Positions 1 to 13,585 of a stretch of 64,000 bases of DNA are shown here, piece after piece. The stretch spans positions 25,648,717-25,712,716 of the forward strand of contig CM077828.1 in NCBI GenBank assembly GCA_039720395.1. Reading direction: 5' to 3'. The stretch comes from Liquidambar formosana. Its lineage: Eukaryota > Streptophyta > Magnoliopsida > Saxifragales > Altingiaceae. The notes under the pieces are model-generated. The model did no database searches. It saw only the letters and a program-made list of their open reading frames with translations, and was not told where the DNA came from. The position numbers and the translations under genes were made by a program. Every line of letters starts with the position of its first letter. The stretch's first letter is position 1.

Positions 1-61
1 ACTTGTTTCTCTATGTTTCTTCTTTCTCAGATGCTCAAGATGGTTGTCAACATCACAATCC

Positions 62-336
62 TCATCTCATGTTGCAGCACTGAGGCCTTCCCTGCTGTTG
101 CAATTTGTCCCACATGCAGATCATCTGCCTCGGAGATTGGTAATGTGCTGTAAAATAATCCTCGATGCAGCCAAACTGGCAGAACTTGAAGCTGTGTATA
201 TACTCCACTGGATTTGAGCTGTTGAACTGCCCCACCCACATTCCCATACTCACATCTTCCATCTTGAACAACTGCACAAAGCGGAAATAGTGTTCTCAAC
301 ACCAACATGACAACCACCAACCATCACCTTCATTAA

Positions 337-390
<54 letters not shown>

Positions 391-3300
391 AGTTAATGTC
401 ACTTACCCTCAATTTATGTTTTTCAAACTCAGATACAATGTAGCGTGCAATGTCGAATGACAAAATGTAGCCTGGCCCATTAGCATAAGGCGGATAATCT
501 TCTTCTGGCCATTCCTGAAACCACCCCACAAGAGGAAGAAACAGTGAGAGACCATCAAGATATATGATGCTTCACACAGATCCCAAAGAACTAAGTAACA
601 ATATCAATGTTAGATTGGATGCTGCAAAAGAGAATATTTAAATAATCCAGAAGTAGTCCAAATAAAAATGTCCATCACAAGTAGAACCAAAGTTCATAAA
701 ATTGCTGTTTTAACAGACAACATAATCAGAACTCTTCATAAGCCAAATCTAGGCACACGAATTACACACAAGTAATGGAGCATGTTGAGGTCACAAACAC
801 CATTTTCCTTACCAAATCCATGCGAGGCAATAGCTAAGTTTAGAATCTCTGTTAAACAAATGAAATCATTAGATTTTTGGGCCGTACAGGGTCCTTTTTT
901 AAACAAATGTATTGTGCTTGACGGCAGGTTGAAGAAAAGATAAAGAGTTCTGCAATTCTTTGCATAATTCAATTGAACAATACAATTGCCAGAAATCACA
1001 ATATATATAAAATAAAGTTAGCACTTAGCACATTATGTTTCTCTTTGTGTAACAATCTTAAAAACTTCTATTTCAACTCTAGCCAACAAATTTCGGATCA
1101 GTAACAGAGCAAAAATAAAAAATAAAAAACTAATAAGAGGCTGATACTCCTAATTTCTCTTACAAAACTGTGTACAAAATGACAATCTGAGACTGATACC
1201 ACCAGCAACCACCAGAAAAAAATAATTCACAAACTGTCTGACATTGTACATCGAAGTAATTCAGTAGAGAAGACATGGTGAATTAGTGATATCCATTTTA
1301 ATCAGAATATATGAGGTTATGTATGCACTGTGGAAGCAATTGAAAGAATCAATTCATGGAATCCATCCATACCTCATATGTCACTGCCCATTTACCATAG
1401 CGCAGGGGCTTATGGTAGTAATTAATGTTTCCAACATACAAGCTCCTACCACCAGGAACTTTCTTTGCTTCCTCAATAACCGCATCCACTCTAACAAATG
1501 TGTCATCATCACACTTCATTATATACTGTGCAGACACAGTGCGAACCTATGACAACCAGACCCATTGAACAATATTAGTCATTGGGAAAAATCGAACAAA
1601 AAAAATAGCACTAACTTCAGCTTTGTAATTTGCACAGTACTCACCCCATATTCGCAGATGGCAACAGTTTTCAAAACCACAAGGTCATAAGTATCCATAT
1701 AAGGCACTATAACAATATCTCCAAAAAATTCAGCTTCTTTCTTCAACTCCACATTTACTTCCTTTCTTGCATGCTGAACATCAACACCCAACAATATTTA
1801 AATACCTTCAACTTGGAGTTTGTATATAAACAATGCCTCATTGAAACTGCATGTGCCATGGGTGTATTTACTTACCAGTGCTACAAAGAAACGAGCTACC
1901 ACTTTTGAAGATTTAATAAGCTCATGCTGCATCCAAGACTTCCTCACAGCCATCCGCTCAGCAAAATGGTTGCCTGCAGAAAGGATGCCGATAAAAAGTT
2001 CCACAGGCTCATTAGGAATAGGTGGGGCCTTCCATTTTCTCGACATCTCAAGATGCTTCTGTGGAGCAAAACTTGGATGTGATGTAGGCAAGGAAGCAGC
2101 AAATATGGAATGGACATCAACATCCCCGTTCAAAGATAGCCCGGTGGCATCCTCAAGAGCAAATCCCTATCAAATTTACCGAAAAATCTTAAGAAACTCC
2201 ACATTCATCATGAGATTAGTAGATTGCGGGATGTTACTCACAGTGCGATAAGGAAAAGAGGTGACATGCCTCCCATCAACGTTCACATGATAACCCTCGA
2301 AGCCAGCACTAAGAGTTAAGACAAAGAGCTTGTCCTCTGCAAATGGGTATGGCCAGTCAAGAGTCACTTTCTTTGTTCGGCCTATCAGCCGGTTTAACCA
2401 CCATGTTGCCTGTGATTCCTCCGAATGATCATCGTCATCACGGATCCACTTCTCACACTTTACCTGACCATCAACTGTAGACAGTATAAAAAAATAATAA
2501 ATAGATAGCGGATAACACAACATTATCAATGGAGAGGTTTTAAGGAGCCACAGAACTATTCACACTTTAGTTGCTTTCAGTAAAATTGGTTGTTATAGTT
2601 TGATGTACTTGAAGAAGGAAGTGAAAATTTAAATTAAAGGAGGACGTAAAAGCCAAGAAAAATAACAACCACAACAACAACAATAATGATAAAATAAAGG
2701 AAGAGGAGGATCTTCCAGAAGGAAAGGTTTGATTGCTGAAAGAAAAAAAATATATGGAATCTTACACCTAGTTGGGAGTTTAAATGGTGTTTGTTACATC
2801 CCATATTTCCCTTTCTTTTCCTCCATATTCTCAGCAATCCCGATGAAAGGAATATGGTTGCAAATTCTTTAAAAAGAGAAGCCTTTTAACAATTTTTCTT
2901 TCTTTTCCTTTCTCTAATTCTTTCTGAAATCCAAACAGAATCTTAAAAAATAGAGCAATATCATTTTCTGCTTCATATTAAGGTCCTCGTCTCCTTGAAA
3001 ATGCAAACAATCGCATGCCACAATTTCTCCAACTTGTTAAAATTGAGAAATTCTTTAAGCGTGTGGAAATTCATAATAGAGGCATTTCATGGATTTCTAA
3101 AATTGATCCTTTAACATTAGCTGCAGTGATGATTCCAATTTTTTAAATGGTCCCTTTCAAGATTGACGATTGACGGATTTGTGCCTTCAATACTATGTGA
3201 AAAACACTATAATCATTTATTTCTCATCTGGACGACTGAACAAGCCCTAAGTTGCTACACAGATAGAACTCCAGAAACCTAGCAAGGCACGTTTAAATTG

Positions 3301-4479
3301 AACTCTATTAAAAGTACATCCTTCCCTTCAATAAAGAATTAAGTACTTAAAACTTCTAATTAACACCAAAAACTATGTCATCTCTTCCATTTGCTTAATT
3401 CCCATCTCCTAATTCTAATTCCATGGACTAATTCTAAGGAAAACTCAACTAAAAGCAAGTACCTTTCAGATATAACCATACAGAACTCGAACTCAATAGC
3501 TTAATACCCACGTCCTAATTCTAATTCCATGGAGTAATTTTAAGGAAAACTCAACCAAAAGCAAGCACTTTTCAGATATAACCCTACAGAACTCAAACAA
3601 TAACTTACCAGTTTCGTCGTCGGCCTTGGATTTCCACCCCTCGCACCGAAGCGCTGATCCCCACTGCATCCTATAACAAGTGTTCTGCTCAATAACAGGC
3701 TTTCCACTCCAATCTCCCTTCAACCTAGGATTAAAATGCAAAACCCTCGGTGGGTCCTCGCCGTCAACCGTCTTCAACCCTTGCAACTCCATCATGAACT
3801 GTGACACCATCACAGGCTGATCCCCCTCCCTCAACAGCGCTATCTTCGGCTCAAGTTCCGGGTGCGCAGCCCTCGGCTTACCCACAACCGTAATATGCGA
3901 TCCCAATGTCAATCCACAAGGAATTACAATAATTTTTCCCCGTTCTGAGAATTCAGACCCAGATAGCGAAATCGAATGCACGCATGACTCCGATCGATTC
4001 TCCGCCTTCTCACTATCAATTTGAACTTTCCCCGATTTGAGCTCTTCCCAGAGCTTCTGCCCCGTTTCCCACGCCACCTTCGCCGCCTTCTGAAGCTCCG
4101 AGAACCCGTCTTTACTACTATTTTCAAACGCTTTCGCATCAAAGACCAAACCTGACACGTTCTTGTACTCAACGAGTCGACCCTGTAACTTCTGATTCAA
4201 ACCCAGTGAAACCCTTAGAGGATTCTTCAAAGGGCGACTTGGGGCTTCTCTCTCCTCCATTTCCTCCTCGCTCTCGAGCCTAAACGGCTGAGACAACAAG
4301 GCGTCCTCGAGGAAGCCATTGAAGCCCTCCTCTTGAGGCATAGCACTGAACCCGGTTTTGAACACGAACGGGATTTCTACAGTCATCAAAACCATATACA
4401 AAAGCCCAACGCCGATCATTACCTGAATCGACCTCTGCCGACTCAGAGAGACGAACATGTCGAACTTCCCTCTCTTCAT
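62..4479 (-). CDS. Hydroxyproline O-galactosyltransferase, GT31 family (GALT-type), 7 exons, complete
   Basis: Golgi type II membrane enzyme expected to add the first galactose to hydroxyproline of arabinogalactan proteins. Exons on the minus strand: 4479-3609, 2474-2242, 2166-1876, 1773-1645, 1546-1373, 514-407, 271-62. All introns are GT-AG, phases join exactly, and the product is 671 aa, a normal length for this family. Residues 1-16 are cytosolic and about 17-37 form a membrane anchor. A galactoside-binding lectin domain spans about 190-385 (exons 1-2), and the galactosyltransferase domain about 425-620. The metal-binding DDD motif is at D521-D523 in the context KCDDDTF; the C-terminal part has the family motifs EDVSMG and GCIEDYF. 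The start at 4479 (MKRGKFDMF) was preferred to an in-frame ATG at 4548 because the family begins with MKR. Family assignment is firm; which of the GALT2-6 paralogues it matches is not decided. Confidence 0.93.
339..390. repeat. Compound microsatellite (GT)16(GA)10 in the last intron of the GALT gene
   Basis: About 16 GT units followed directly by 10 GA units, inside the 135-bp intron between exons 6 and 7 (272-406). On the coding strand this is a CT/AC-rich run that ends about 67 bp before the acceptor. It makes up more than a third of this short intron, so length changes here could affect splicing; that effect is inference. Confidence 0.95.
3393..3603. repeat. Two-unit 106-bp tandem duplication in intron 1 of the GALT gene
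   Basis: Two adjacent units (3393-3498 and 3499 to about 3603) share the order gcttaat, ctaattctaattccatgga, aaaactcaac, aagcaag, tttcagatataacc, acagaactc with few differences. The second unit runs into the exon 1 donor site at 3608, so the donor-proximal intron sequence is part of the duplicated copy. Confidence 0.85.
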
Positions 4480-4611
4480 CTCCGGTCCTTCAAACCCCAA
4501 CCCAAAACCCAACCCCACCAGGAGGTTTCCAGAGAGAGAAACGATCAACGGTACAAAACTTTGAACTTTGGGTCTGCAAACCTAAACTCTACAACTCTGT
4601 ATCTGGGAACA

Positions 4612-4621
4612 ACATATATAG
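4612..4621 (-). promoter_or_regulatory. Possible TATA box of the GALT gene
   Basis: Read on the minus strand the sequence is ctatatatgt, about 135 bp upstream of the chosen start codon at 4479. It lies in the GA/CT-rich segment expected for a plant core promoter and 5' leader. No transcription start data, so this is only a positional suggestion. Confidence 0.4.
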
Positions 4622-5461
4622 AACTAGAGAGAGAAGGAGAAGAGAGGAGAGAGAGAATGTGTATGTTAGGTCATCAACACTCAACACGGCCGCGTAGAGA
4701 GAGAATCATAAAGAAGGAGAGAGACAGAGAGAAGTGTTGGAGGCATTCTTCATTGTCGGTCATTAACCTTCCTGGAATGAGAGATCTTTTCCTTCCCCAT
4801 GTTTTTTAAAAGGTTAATACTTTTCAACGGAAGTGGAATTTTTCAGAACATTTATATATTCGTTTTTATAACGCATACAAATATAAATATTAAATAGGGA
4901 AATAATCACCTGCAACGCCGCGCAACTCAAATCGCAACCGTTGATTGAACGTGAGTGACAATCATGCGCATTACCAATGGTTGCAATTTGCATCGTGCAA
5001 GTGAATATCTTTTGTGTATAAGTTCGTAAGAAAATTGTAATCACAGTAGTTGATCGTGCTTTTGTAATTATCAGCATGGTTACATTTTATGATCAACGAC
5101 TATGATTTGCATTGTGGGTGGATAGAATTTTTTTCTTCTTTTTTTTGCGTGTGGGTGAACATTTTTGTATAGACAAAGAAATGTACACATGTGCTATGCC
5201 ATGTAAAATTTTCATTCGTGACACAAATTGATTGTAGTATTTTTATTTTTGGGTAATAAAAAGAGGGGTGGGAGAGGGAAATCATAATGGCTTCTCTCCC
5301 CTTGGGTGCCGAGGCAGATCCAAGATTTATTCTCACCGATTGCACTTAAACAATTATATGTGTACAAATGTGCACCATAATGTATTTCAATAAATTTAAC
5401 CTAAATTAATCTTATATTTTTTCAATGGGGCTAAGATATTTTAGTAAATTTAACTAATATT

Positions 5462-5506
<45 letters not shown>

Positions 5507-6288
5507 GGATTTTACCGAAAATTGAGTGATTACCTGTATACACAGGGGCACCTTCTTGGATACACCCCTGTTTTTTGGTGTGACAATAGTAATATCCTAC
5601 TTACTTGTTCGAAAATCAAAAACAGGAAAGAAAAAAAACATAGATGAGTGAGGTGGGTTTGGTGGGTGGTGCACTATGGGATCAAAGTCCAAAATGAGTA
5701 GAGTTTGGGACTATTGACATGGCCAACAACTCGGTCTCCACTAGCACCTTCCATGAGGTTGGGTCAAATTATAGTTCAAGTGGTTGATCATATTGGCTTT
5801 GATTTTCTTATTTAGTCCCACCCATCAATTATGGCAATTGGTATGAAAATTTCTATATGACACTGCTCAGACGAACATTTTGGGTAAATATTTTTATATG
5901 TTTACTTGCAAAAAGTTTGTAAAAGAATATAAACTCGCAGGGTGAATCCAATTTTTTTTGTCGATGTGGCAGCTGGAGAAGACTCAGCTATGCTTAGGTG
6001 GAGAGTCGTGTCATGTGTGCATGGCAAGTACATATTTTATATGTACTTAAGAGAATGGGATTATAAATTCATTAATGGTCATATTTTGTGGAGGAAAATG
6101 GAATCTCCCCATTTAATGATGGGAATGCTACTTAGCCCACACTTTCCCTTTAAATCTTGTCCTACTGAACGATAGAAAAGGGTAATGCTAGGTAATCCAT
6201 ACTTTTACGTTACACTTTGTCTTATTAATATATTTAGGAGAATAAAGTTGAGGGATTCATTGATATGATTACAATTCTTATCCTTCTT
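4622..6288. other. Spacer upstream of the GALT gene: promoter region, TA tract, MITE-like ends, no gene
   Basis: The first 200 bp are GA-rich and would be GALT promoter. A (TA)n tract lies at about 5474-5502. A small inverted repeat (acaggggc ... acacccctgt) sits near 5543-5572. Near 6121 and 6181 the sequence has gggaatgcta and gggtaatgcta, the same terminal motif that appears inverted (tagcattaccc) at about 6825-6836, suggesting the ends of MITE-like elements around the start of the large tandem repeat. No reading frame here looks like a gene. Confidence 0.6.
5474..5502. repeat. (TA)n microsatellite
   Basis: About 14 uninterrupted TA units preceded by a short ATAC run. Confidence 0.9.
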
Positions 6289-6411
6289 AAATATAATGAT
6301 AGTGCAAAGTATAAAGCAAAAGTATGGAGTAAAAGAAGCATTATTTGAGAAAAAATGGCTAAATTTGTGCTTTAGAGTTTAATCATATCAGTAGATTCCA
6401 TAACTTTACCC

Positions 6412-6836
6412 CATTTTTCTCTTAGTTGGTCCTAGAGTGTAGGGGCTAACTTAATTCAGTTAAGTAACATTTCCCCCATTTTTCTCTTAGTAGGATAAGA
6501 GTGTAAGACAAAATATGGGGTTAAGTAGGTCTAGAGTGTGGAGCTAACTTAGCCCGGCTAAATAGCATTTCCCCCATTTTTCTCATAGTAAGATAAGAGT
6601 GTAAGATAAAATATGGGGTTAAGTAGGTCTAGAGTATGGGGCTAACTTAGCCCGGCTAAATAGCATCTCTCCCATTTTTCTCTTAGTAGGATAAGAGTGT
6701 AAGATAAAATATGGGGTTAAATAGGTCCAGAGTGGGGGACTAACTTAGCCCGGCTAAGTAGCATTTCCCCCATTTTTCTCTTTTTAGGATAAGAGTGTAG
6801 GATAAAGTGTGGGGATAAATAGCATTACCCTTTAAT
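6412..6836. repeat. 98-bp minisatellite, four units (copy A)
   Basis: Units begin at about 6473, 6571, 6669 and 6767, giving an exact 98-bp period, each starting cccccatttttctctta and holding ctaactta and tagcatt. A partial, more diverged unit precedes at 6412. The homologous site in copy B (about 9483-9715) has two units and in copy C (about 12990-13115) one, counted by the ctaactta motif. Confidence 0.9.
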
Positions 6837-7387
6837 GGTCCATTATTTTCTAGTAATCGAAGTCTAACTTTGCTGCGGAACGGTTCAACCCAGAACTGAC
6901 CTGACTATGATGGCTAGAGACTAGTCAGCAAAACAGGGTATACTTTGACCCAAAAATATCTTACACTCTTCAACTAATTTTTCAAATCCATGAAGGTTGA
7001 AGAATCACTCTATATAGAAATTGAAGGTCCTAAACTCCCGTTTGTTTGATTGGAGGCCCATATTATAAAATTGTTAATATAATAGAAATATTTTATTATT
7101 TAAAAGAAAAAACTTAAAAGGATAGATCTAGAAAATAAATAGGCTCTTCCTTTGCTAATGGATTTTAAGGTTGCTTCAAAATCTTTGCTTTCTTCTAGAG
7201 TAAGAAAATGATAAGAGTATACTAATTGATTCAGCTTCATGCATCATTTTATCGCCCAAACAAGAAAAGGTATTTAAATAGACCATTTAGGTCGCAGCCA
7301 CCATAGGAGAAAACAAGATGTTGGGATGGTGAGCTGGATGTGAAAATGGAAAGTGAGATTTTTTATATTTTTATAATTTTTATAGGT

Positions 7388-7789
7388 CAGGTTATTGTAA
7401 CCTACATAAAATATTCTAAACCTTCTACTTGGTTTATATTTTTTAAGATTTTATGAAAATATAAAAGATTTTTACGAAAACTAATCATTAAGCTTAATAG
7501 AAAACATCATTCCGGACAACTTTATAGAAGAAATTTTTTTCAAAATCTGTCATTCAAGTAGACTTTTTGGTGATTTTTCATAAAAAATGTAATAGAGATT
7601 ATAAATGACCAAAAAATCCACTTAAATAACAGATTTTGAAAAACTTTTCTTCTATTAAGTTGTTCAAAATTATGTTTTTTAATGGACAATGCCGCTAGGT
7701 TTTCATAAAGACCTTTCATATTTTTCATAAAACCTTAAAAAGTATAAACTAATGGGGTTTAGAGTACTTTATGCAGGTGGCAATAGCCT
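7388..7789. mobile_element. Foldback MITE, Mutator-like type, in copy A
   Basis: About 400 bp with imperfect terminal inverted repeats: the left end reads caggttattgtaacc and the reverse complement of the right end gaggctattgccacc, with homology continuing inward through ctaaacc. The interior has facing motifs (caaaatctgtcattcaagta and its complement). The same family occurs at 10274-10675, 28695-29090 and 29225-29601. The short open frame inside is a by-product of the inverted repeat. Confidence 0.75.
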
Positions 7790-9442
7790 CCCTCTTTTTA
7801 TTTTTTTACCAAACCTAGGTAATCCAAGTTCTTTCTCACCCAATTAAATCCATTTCCCACATAATTTAAAGGGTCTGGACTCATGGACTTAATTTTTATA
7901 CTTCGTTTTTGCACCTCATTCTTAAGCCATTGGATTCATAAGATCCAACAGCATTCCAAAAAGCTGATACGCGTGATTAAGTTCTACACATCATTTGACA
8001 AATCATTTGAAGTGCAAAAAATAAATCTTCTGTCCTAGTCCTAATTTATATATTTTACATTAATATTCCAAGTGTTTACCAAATTTGAAATCTATAAATA
8101 ATTTTATCAGAAACGAAAGTGATTCTCATTAAATACATGTTCCCTAGGAAGTATGACATTTGTTTTGAGCCGTGCCTTGGGGGTTGTTACCATCTCCCTA
8201 GCATCAATAAATTCATAAATGCCACTAAATGGTGTAGTAAGGGTGGAAAATCCATTTATTTCTATGTGATGTGAAAAATAAATAATGCTAAATAGGCAAC
8301 AGTTAATTGATAATAAAGGAATTAACAGTTATGACAAATGTTTTTATGTTATATTCTTGATTATTAATAAATATTTTTAATGCATTATTTTTTACCTTGT
8401 CTTTTAAATCAAGCATTAATACATTTACTATCTATTTTAGAAGTAATTATTATTCTTATTCTTAAAGTGCATAGAGTGGCGAAGGTTACAATTTCCAGCC
8501 TGCAAGAAGACATGAAGCACTCTTTATTTGAAGGAGGTTTTCTAATCCATGAAATTAATATATATTCTCACCTTGAAACCTTCCTTTTTTTTCCTTTTAC
8601 GAATTAAAGTTTGAAAGTTTGTACTTAATAGATTACAACTTCATGACCCACATGGGGCATTAAATTACTATCTTTTCTCACACAATTAAATGCATTGACT
8701 ATGTGAGCATCCCGGAAATGGAATTATAAATGCTGGATGGCGGTTGAGTGAGGACGTAATTGATAATCATACATTGAGAGTTGTATTTGATGCATTAGTT
8801 CAATATATCTCGTAATCCACCAATGCACAAAGTATAATCCTAATGTGGGTGTCGATATAATTTATATATCAACACATCTTCACTTGATTGAGACTATATA
8901 TACATGTTTTATTTTCATCAAATTTATTGCCTCAATCGAACATAAAAGGGTAGTTTATGTATTAAGTTGATTTAATAAGATCGCGTGATGCTATGAGCGG
9001 ATTAGGGGATGCAGTTTTAAATAATAATTTAAAAAATGAAAAAAAATTCTCATTTTTATTGGATTTTCAAAAGTATTGCAAGAAAAAAAAAAAAAAAAAA
9101 AACCAACCAACCAACCAACCAACCTACCTTGTCAAGTGCACGTAGCAACAATCAAGAAAGAAAGAACAATAAAATAAAAAAATAAACCATAACACTGAAA
9201 ATTTCATATACATGGTTTTGTAGATTGAGATACGTCCACGAAGCAGAAAAAGAAAATATCCTACAGTTCTTCTGGCAGCTAGCCACCTATAAATATACAT
9301 TCACAATAATTAAAATTAACCCAAAACCAAAAGAGAAAACAAATTTAAAATACTCCTAAAATTATATGACCATTGTACGACCGGGCCTGCTAGGCCCGGG
9401 ATGTAGACTGGTACCGGGTACCATCGTAATCATTATAAAATA

Positions 9443-12400
9443 AAAATTTGTGTTTTAGAGTTTAATCATATCAGTGGGTTTCACAACTTTATTCCATTTT
9501 TCTCTTAGTAGGTCCAGAGTGTGGGGCTAACTTAATCCAGCCAAGTAACATTTCCCCCCATTTTTCTCTTAGTAGGATAAGAGTGTAAGATAAAATATGA
9601 GGTTAAGTAGGTTCAGAGCGTGGGGCTAACTTAGCCCCGCTAAATAGCATTTCCCCTATTTTTCTCTTAGTAGGATAAAAGTGTAGGATAAAGTGTGGGG
9701 TTAAATAGCATTACCCTTTAATGGTCATTATTTTCTATTAATCCAAGTCTAACTTTGCTGTGGAAGGGTTCAACCCAAAACTGACCTGACTATGATGGCT
9801 GGAGACTCGTAAGCAAAGCAGGGTATACTTTGACCCAAAAATATTTTACACCCTTCAACTAATTTTTCGAATCCATGAAGGTTGAAGAATCACTGTATAT
9901 AGAAATTGGAGGTCCTAAAAGCCCGTTTGTTTGACTGAAGGCCGATATTATAAGATTGTTAATATAACAGAAATATTTTATTATTTAAAATAAAAAACTT
10001 AAAAGGATAGATCTAGAAAATAAATAGGCTCTTCCTTCGCTAATGGATCTTAAGGTTGCTTCAAAATCTTTGGTTTCTTCTAGAGTAAGAAAATGATAAG
10101 AGTATACTAATTGATTCAGCTTCATGCATCATGTTATCGCCCAAACAAGAAAAAGGTATTTAAATAGACCATTTAGGTCGCAGCCACCATAGGGGAAACA
10201 AGGTGTTGGGATGGTGAGCAGGACGTGAAAATGGAAAGTGAGATTTTTTGTATTTTTATAATTTTTAATAGGGTCAGGCTATTGTCACCGCATAAAATAC
10301 TCTAAACCCCTCACTTAGTTTATATTTTTTAAGGTTTTATAAAAATATAAAAGGTTTTTACGAAAACTAATCACTAAGCTTCGTAGAAAACATCATTCTG
10401 AACAACTTTGTAAAAAATTTTTTTTTCAAAATCTGTCATTCAAGTAAACTTTTTGGCCATTATTCATGGAAAATGTAATAGAGATTATAAATGATCAAAA
10501 AGTCCACTTAAATAACAGATTTTGAAAAACCTTTCTCCTACAAAATTGTTTAGAATGATGTTTTCTAGTGGATAACGTAACTAGTTTTCGTAAAAACTTT
10601 TCATATTTTTCATAAAACCTTAAAAAGAGTAAACTAATAGGGGCTTAGAGTACTTTATATGGTGGCAATAGTCCTCCCTCTTTTTATTTTTTTGCCAAAC
10701 CTAGGTATTCCAAGTTCTTTCTCACCCAATTAAATCAATTTCCCACATAGTTTAAAGGGTCTAGGACTCATGGACTTAATTTTTGTACTTAATTTGTACA
10801 CCTTATTCTTAAACCATTGGATTCATAAGATCCAACGACATTCCAAAAAGCTGACGTAATCAGATTCTACTTATCATTTGACAAATCAGTTAAGGTAAAA
10901 AAATGAAATCCTCTGTCCTATTCCTAATTTAAATATTTTACATTAATATTCCAAATCTTTACCAAATTTGAAATCTATAAATAATTTGCTTAGAAACAAA
11001 AGTGATCCTCATTAAAAACATGTTCCCTAGGAAGTGTGACATTTGTTTTGAGCCATGCCTTGGGGGGTGTTACCATCTCCCTAGCATCAATAAATTCATA
11101 TACGCCACTAAATGGTGTAATAAGGGTGGAAACTCCATTCATTTCTATGTGATGTGAAAAATAAATAATGCTAAATAGGCAACAGTTAATTGATAATAAA
11201 GGAATTAACAGTTATGAAAAATGTTTTTTATGTTATATTCTTGATTATTAATAAATATTTCTAATGCATTATTTTTGAACTTGTCTTTTCAAATCAAGCA
11301 TTAATAAATTTACTATCTATTTTAGAAGCAATTATTATTATTCTTAAAGTGCAGAGAGAGGCGAAGGTTGCAATTTCCAGCTTGCAAGAAGACATGAAGT
11401 ACTCTTTATTTGAGGGAGGTTTTCTGATCCATGAAATTAATATATTCTCACCTTGAAACCTTCCTTTTTTTTTTTTCCTTTTTACGAATTAAAGTTTGAA
11501 AGTTTGTACTTAATAAATTACAACTTCATGACCCACACAGGGCATTAAAAATTACTATCTTTTCTCACTCAATTAAATCCATTGACTATGTGAGCATCCC
11601 ATAGATGGAATTATAAATGTTGGATGGCGGTCGAGTGAAGACGTAATTGATAATCATACATTGAGAGTTGTATTTCATACATTAGTCCAATGTATCTCAT
11701 AATCCACCAATGCACAGAGTATAACCCTAATGTGAGTGTTGATATAATTTATATCAACGCATCTTCACTTGATTGAGACTGTATACATGTTTTATTTTCA
11801 TCAAATTTATTGCCTCAATCGAACATAAAAGGGTAGTTTATGTATTAAGTTGATTTAATAGGATCGCGTGATGCTATGAGCGGATTAGGGGATGTAGTTT
11901 TATATAATAATTTAAAAAATGAAAAAAAAATTCTCATTTTTATTGGATTTTCAAATATATTGCGAGAGGAAAAAAAAAAAAAACACCAACCAACCAACCA
12001 ACCTTGTCAAGTACGTGCACGTAGCAACAATCAAGAAAGAAAGAACAATAAAATAAAAATGTAAACCATAACACTGAAAATTTCATATACATGGTTTTGT
12101 AGGTTGAGATACGTCCACGAAGCAGAAAAAGAAAATATCCTATAGTTCTTCTAGCAGCTAGCCACCTATATATATATATATATATATATACACTCACAAT
12201 AATTAAAATTAACCCAAAACCAAAAGAGAAAACAAATTTAAAATACTCCTAAAATTATATGACCATTGTACGACCAGGCCTGCTAGGCCCAGGATGTAGA
12301 CTGGTACTGAGTACCATCGTAATCGTTATAAAATATCAAAAAAATCTATATATATTAAAAAAAAAAAAATCTTTATTTTAATGACTCTATTCTCATAGTC

Positions 12401-12858
12401 ATATTATATTTGTATTTATTTATTACATTTATATAATTTTAAGAAGGACTAAATGCAGTATCATTATAAGATGAGTCACAAAGTGTTGGTTTGGTTGGAC
12501 ATACCTGTCTCTTACCCTGGAAAGTTAAAACTTCAGTTTATATTAAGAGGCAGAGTATACTCTGCATAGTGCTCATCTCTTGGTTGGCATTTGGCATAAG
12601 CTGCTTATTCTTTGTGACCAATCCAGGCAGGAATTTTTAATTCTACACTGTTTCAGTGCATAGTATCATTGAGTAACTAAATTTAGTCTTCTACAGTACT
12701 TTTGAGAAAGAATAGACTAGTGATTGCATCAGCCACCATGAAGGTGGCCTAGCTTTGTCAATTGTCATGGAGAAAAACTTATTTTTTATGCTTTAATTCT
12801 TTTCATCTTCTCATACGTCTCTTTATCTACTCCTCGGCCCCATTGGTGACGATGATGA
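9443..12858. repeat. Tandem repeat copy B plus 3' tail
   Basis: Begins abruptly at aaatttgtgttttagag, lacking the first ~75 bp of the unit. It has two 98-bp minisatellite units, the MITE at 10274-10675, a (CCAA)n tract near 11985, a (TA)n tract at about 12170-12190, and the terminal hairpin near 12273-12316. It is followed by a tail (about 12330-12858) that recurs after copy C at about 15690-16226, including tgactctattctcatagtca, gtgttggtttggttggac and ttggcataagctgc. Confidence 0.88.
10274..10675. mobile_element. Foldback MITE, Mutator-like type, in copy B
   Basis: Occupies the same position and has nearly the same sequence as the element in copy A, so it was present before A and B separated. 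Terminal motifs are caggctattgtcacc on the left and ggtggcaatagtcc on the right. Confidence 0.75.
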
Positions 12859-13585
12859 TTTTACCCTCCCAAATATAATGATAGTGCAAAATATAGGGCA
12901 AAAGTGTGGAGTAAAGTAGCATTATTTGAGAAAAAATGGGTAAATTTGTGTTTTCGAGATTAATTATATCAGTGGTTCCACAACTTTATCCTATTTTTCT
13001 CTTAATAGGTCTAGTGTGGGGCTAACTTAGCCCGACTAAGTAGCATTTCCCCCATTTTTCTCTTAATAGGATAAGAGTATAGGATAAATTGTGGGGTTAA
13101 GTAGCATTTCCCTTTAATGGTCCATTATTTTCTACTAATCCGAGCCTAACTTTACTTCGGAAGGGACCGAAGGGTTCAACCCAGAACTGACGTGACTGTG
13201 ATGGCTGGAGACTGGTCAGCAAAGCAGGGTATACTTTGACCCAAAAACATTTTACACCGTTCAACTAATTTTTCGAATAATCCATGAAGGTTGAAGAATC
13301 ACTATATAGAAATTGGAGGTCCTAAAAGCCCGTTTGTTTGATTATTATAAAATTGTTAATGTAACAGAAATATTTTATTATTTAAAGAAAAAAAAAAGAC
13401 CTTGAAAGGATAGATCTAGAAAATAAATAGGCTCTTCCTTTGCTACTGGATTTTAAGGTTGCTTCGAAATCTTTGCTTTCTTCTAGAGTAAGAAAATGAA
13501 AGAATATACTAATTGATTCAGCTTCATGCATCATTTTATCTCCCAAAGAAGAAAAGGTATTTAAATAGACCATTTAGATCTGAAG

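Larger units (their letters stand above)
6289..9442. repeat. Tandem repeat copy A of a ~3.2-kb non-coding unit
   Basis: First of three head-to-tail copies (A 6289-9442, B 9443-12858, C 12871-16226). Shared landmarks in order: atgatagtgcaaa (A and C only), the 98-bp minisatellite, aactgacctgactatgatgg, agcttcatgcatca, a MITE site, catgttccctaggaagt, a (CCAA)n tract, and a terminal hairpin followed by ggtaccgggtacc at about 9411. Copy A has four 98-bp minisatellite units and carries the MITE; it lacks the roughly 530-bp tail found after B and C. No open frame is conserved across copies. Confidence 0.9.

Noticed and set aside
4333..4809. 158-codon plus-strand frame over GALT exon 1 and promoter
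   Set aside because: Lies antisense to a clearly coding exon and has no family resemblance; its composition follows the opposite strand.
6412..6836. Regular 98-bp repeats considered as a CRISPR-like array
   Set aside because: The whole 98-bp period is repeated with no unique spacers, and the host is a plant; it is a minisatellite.
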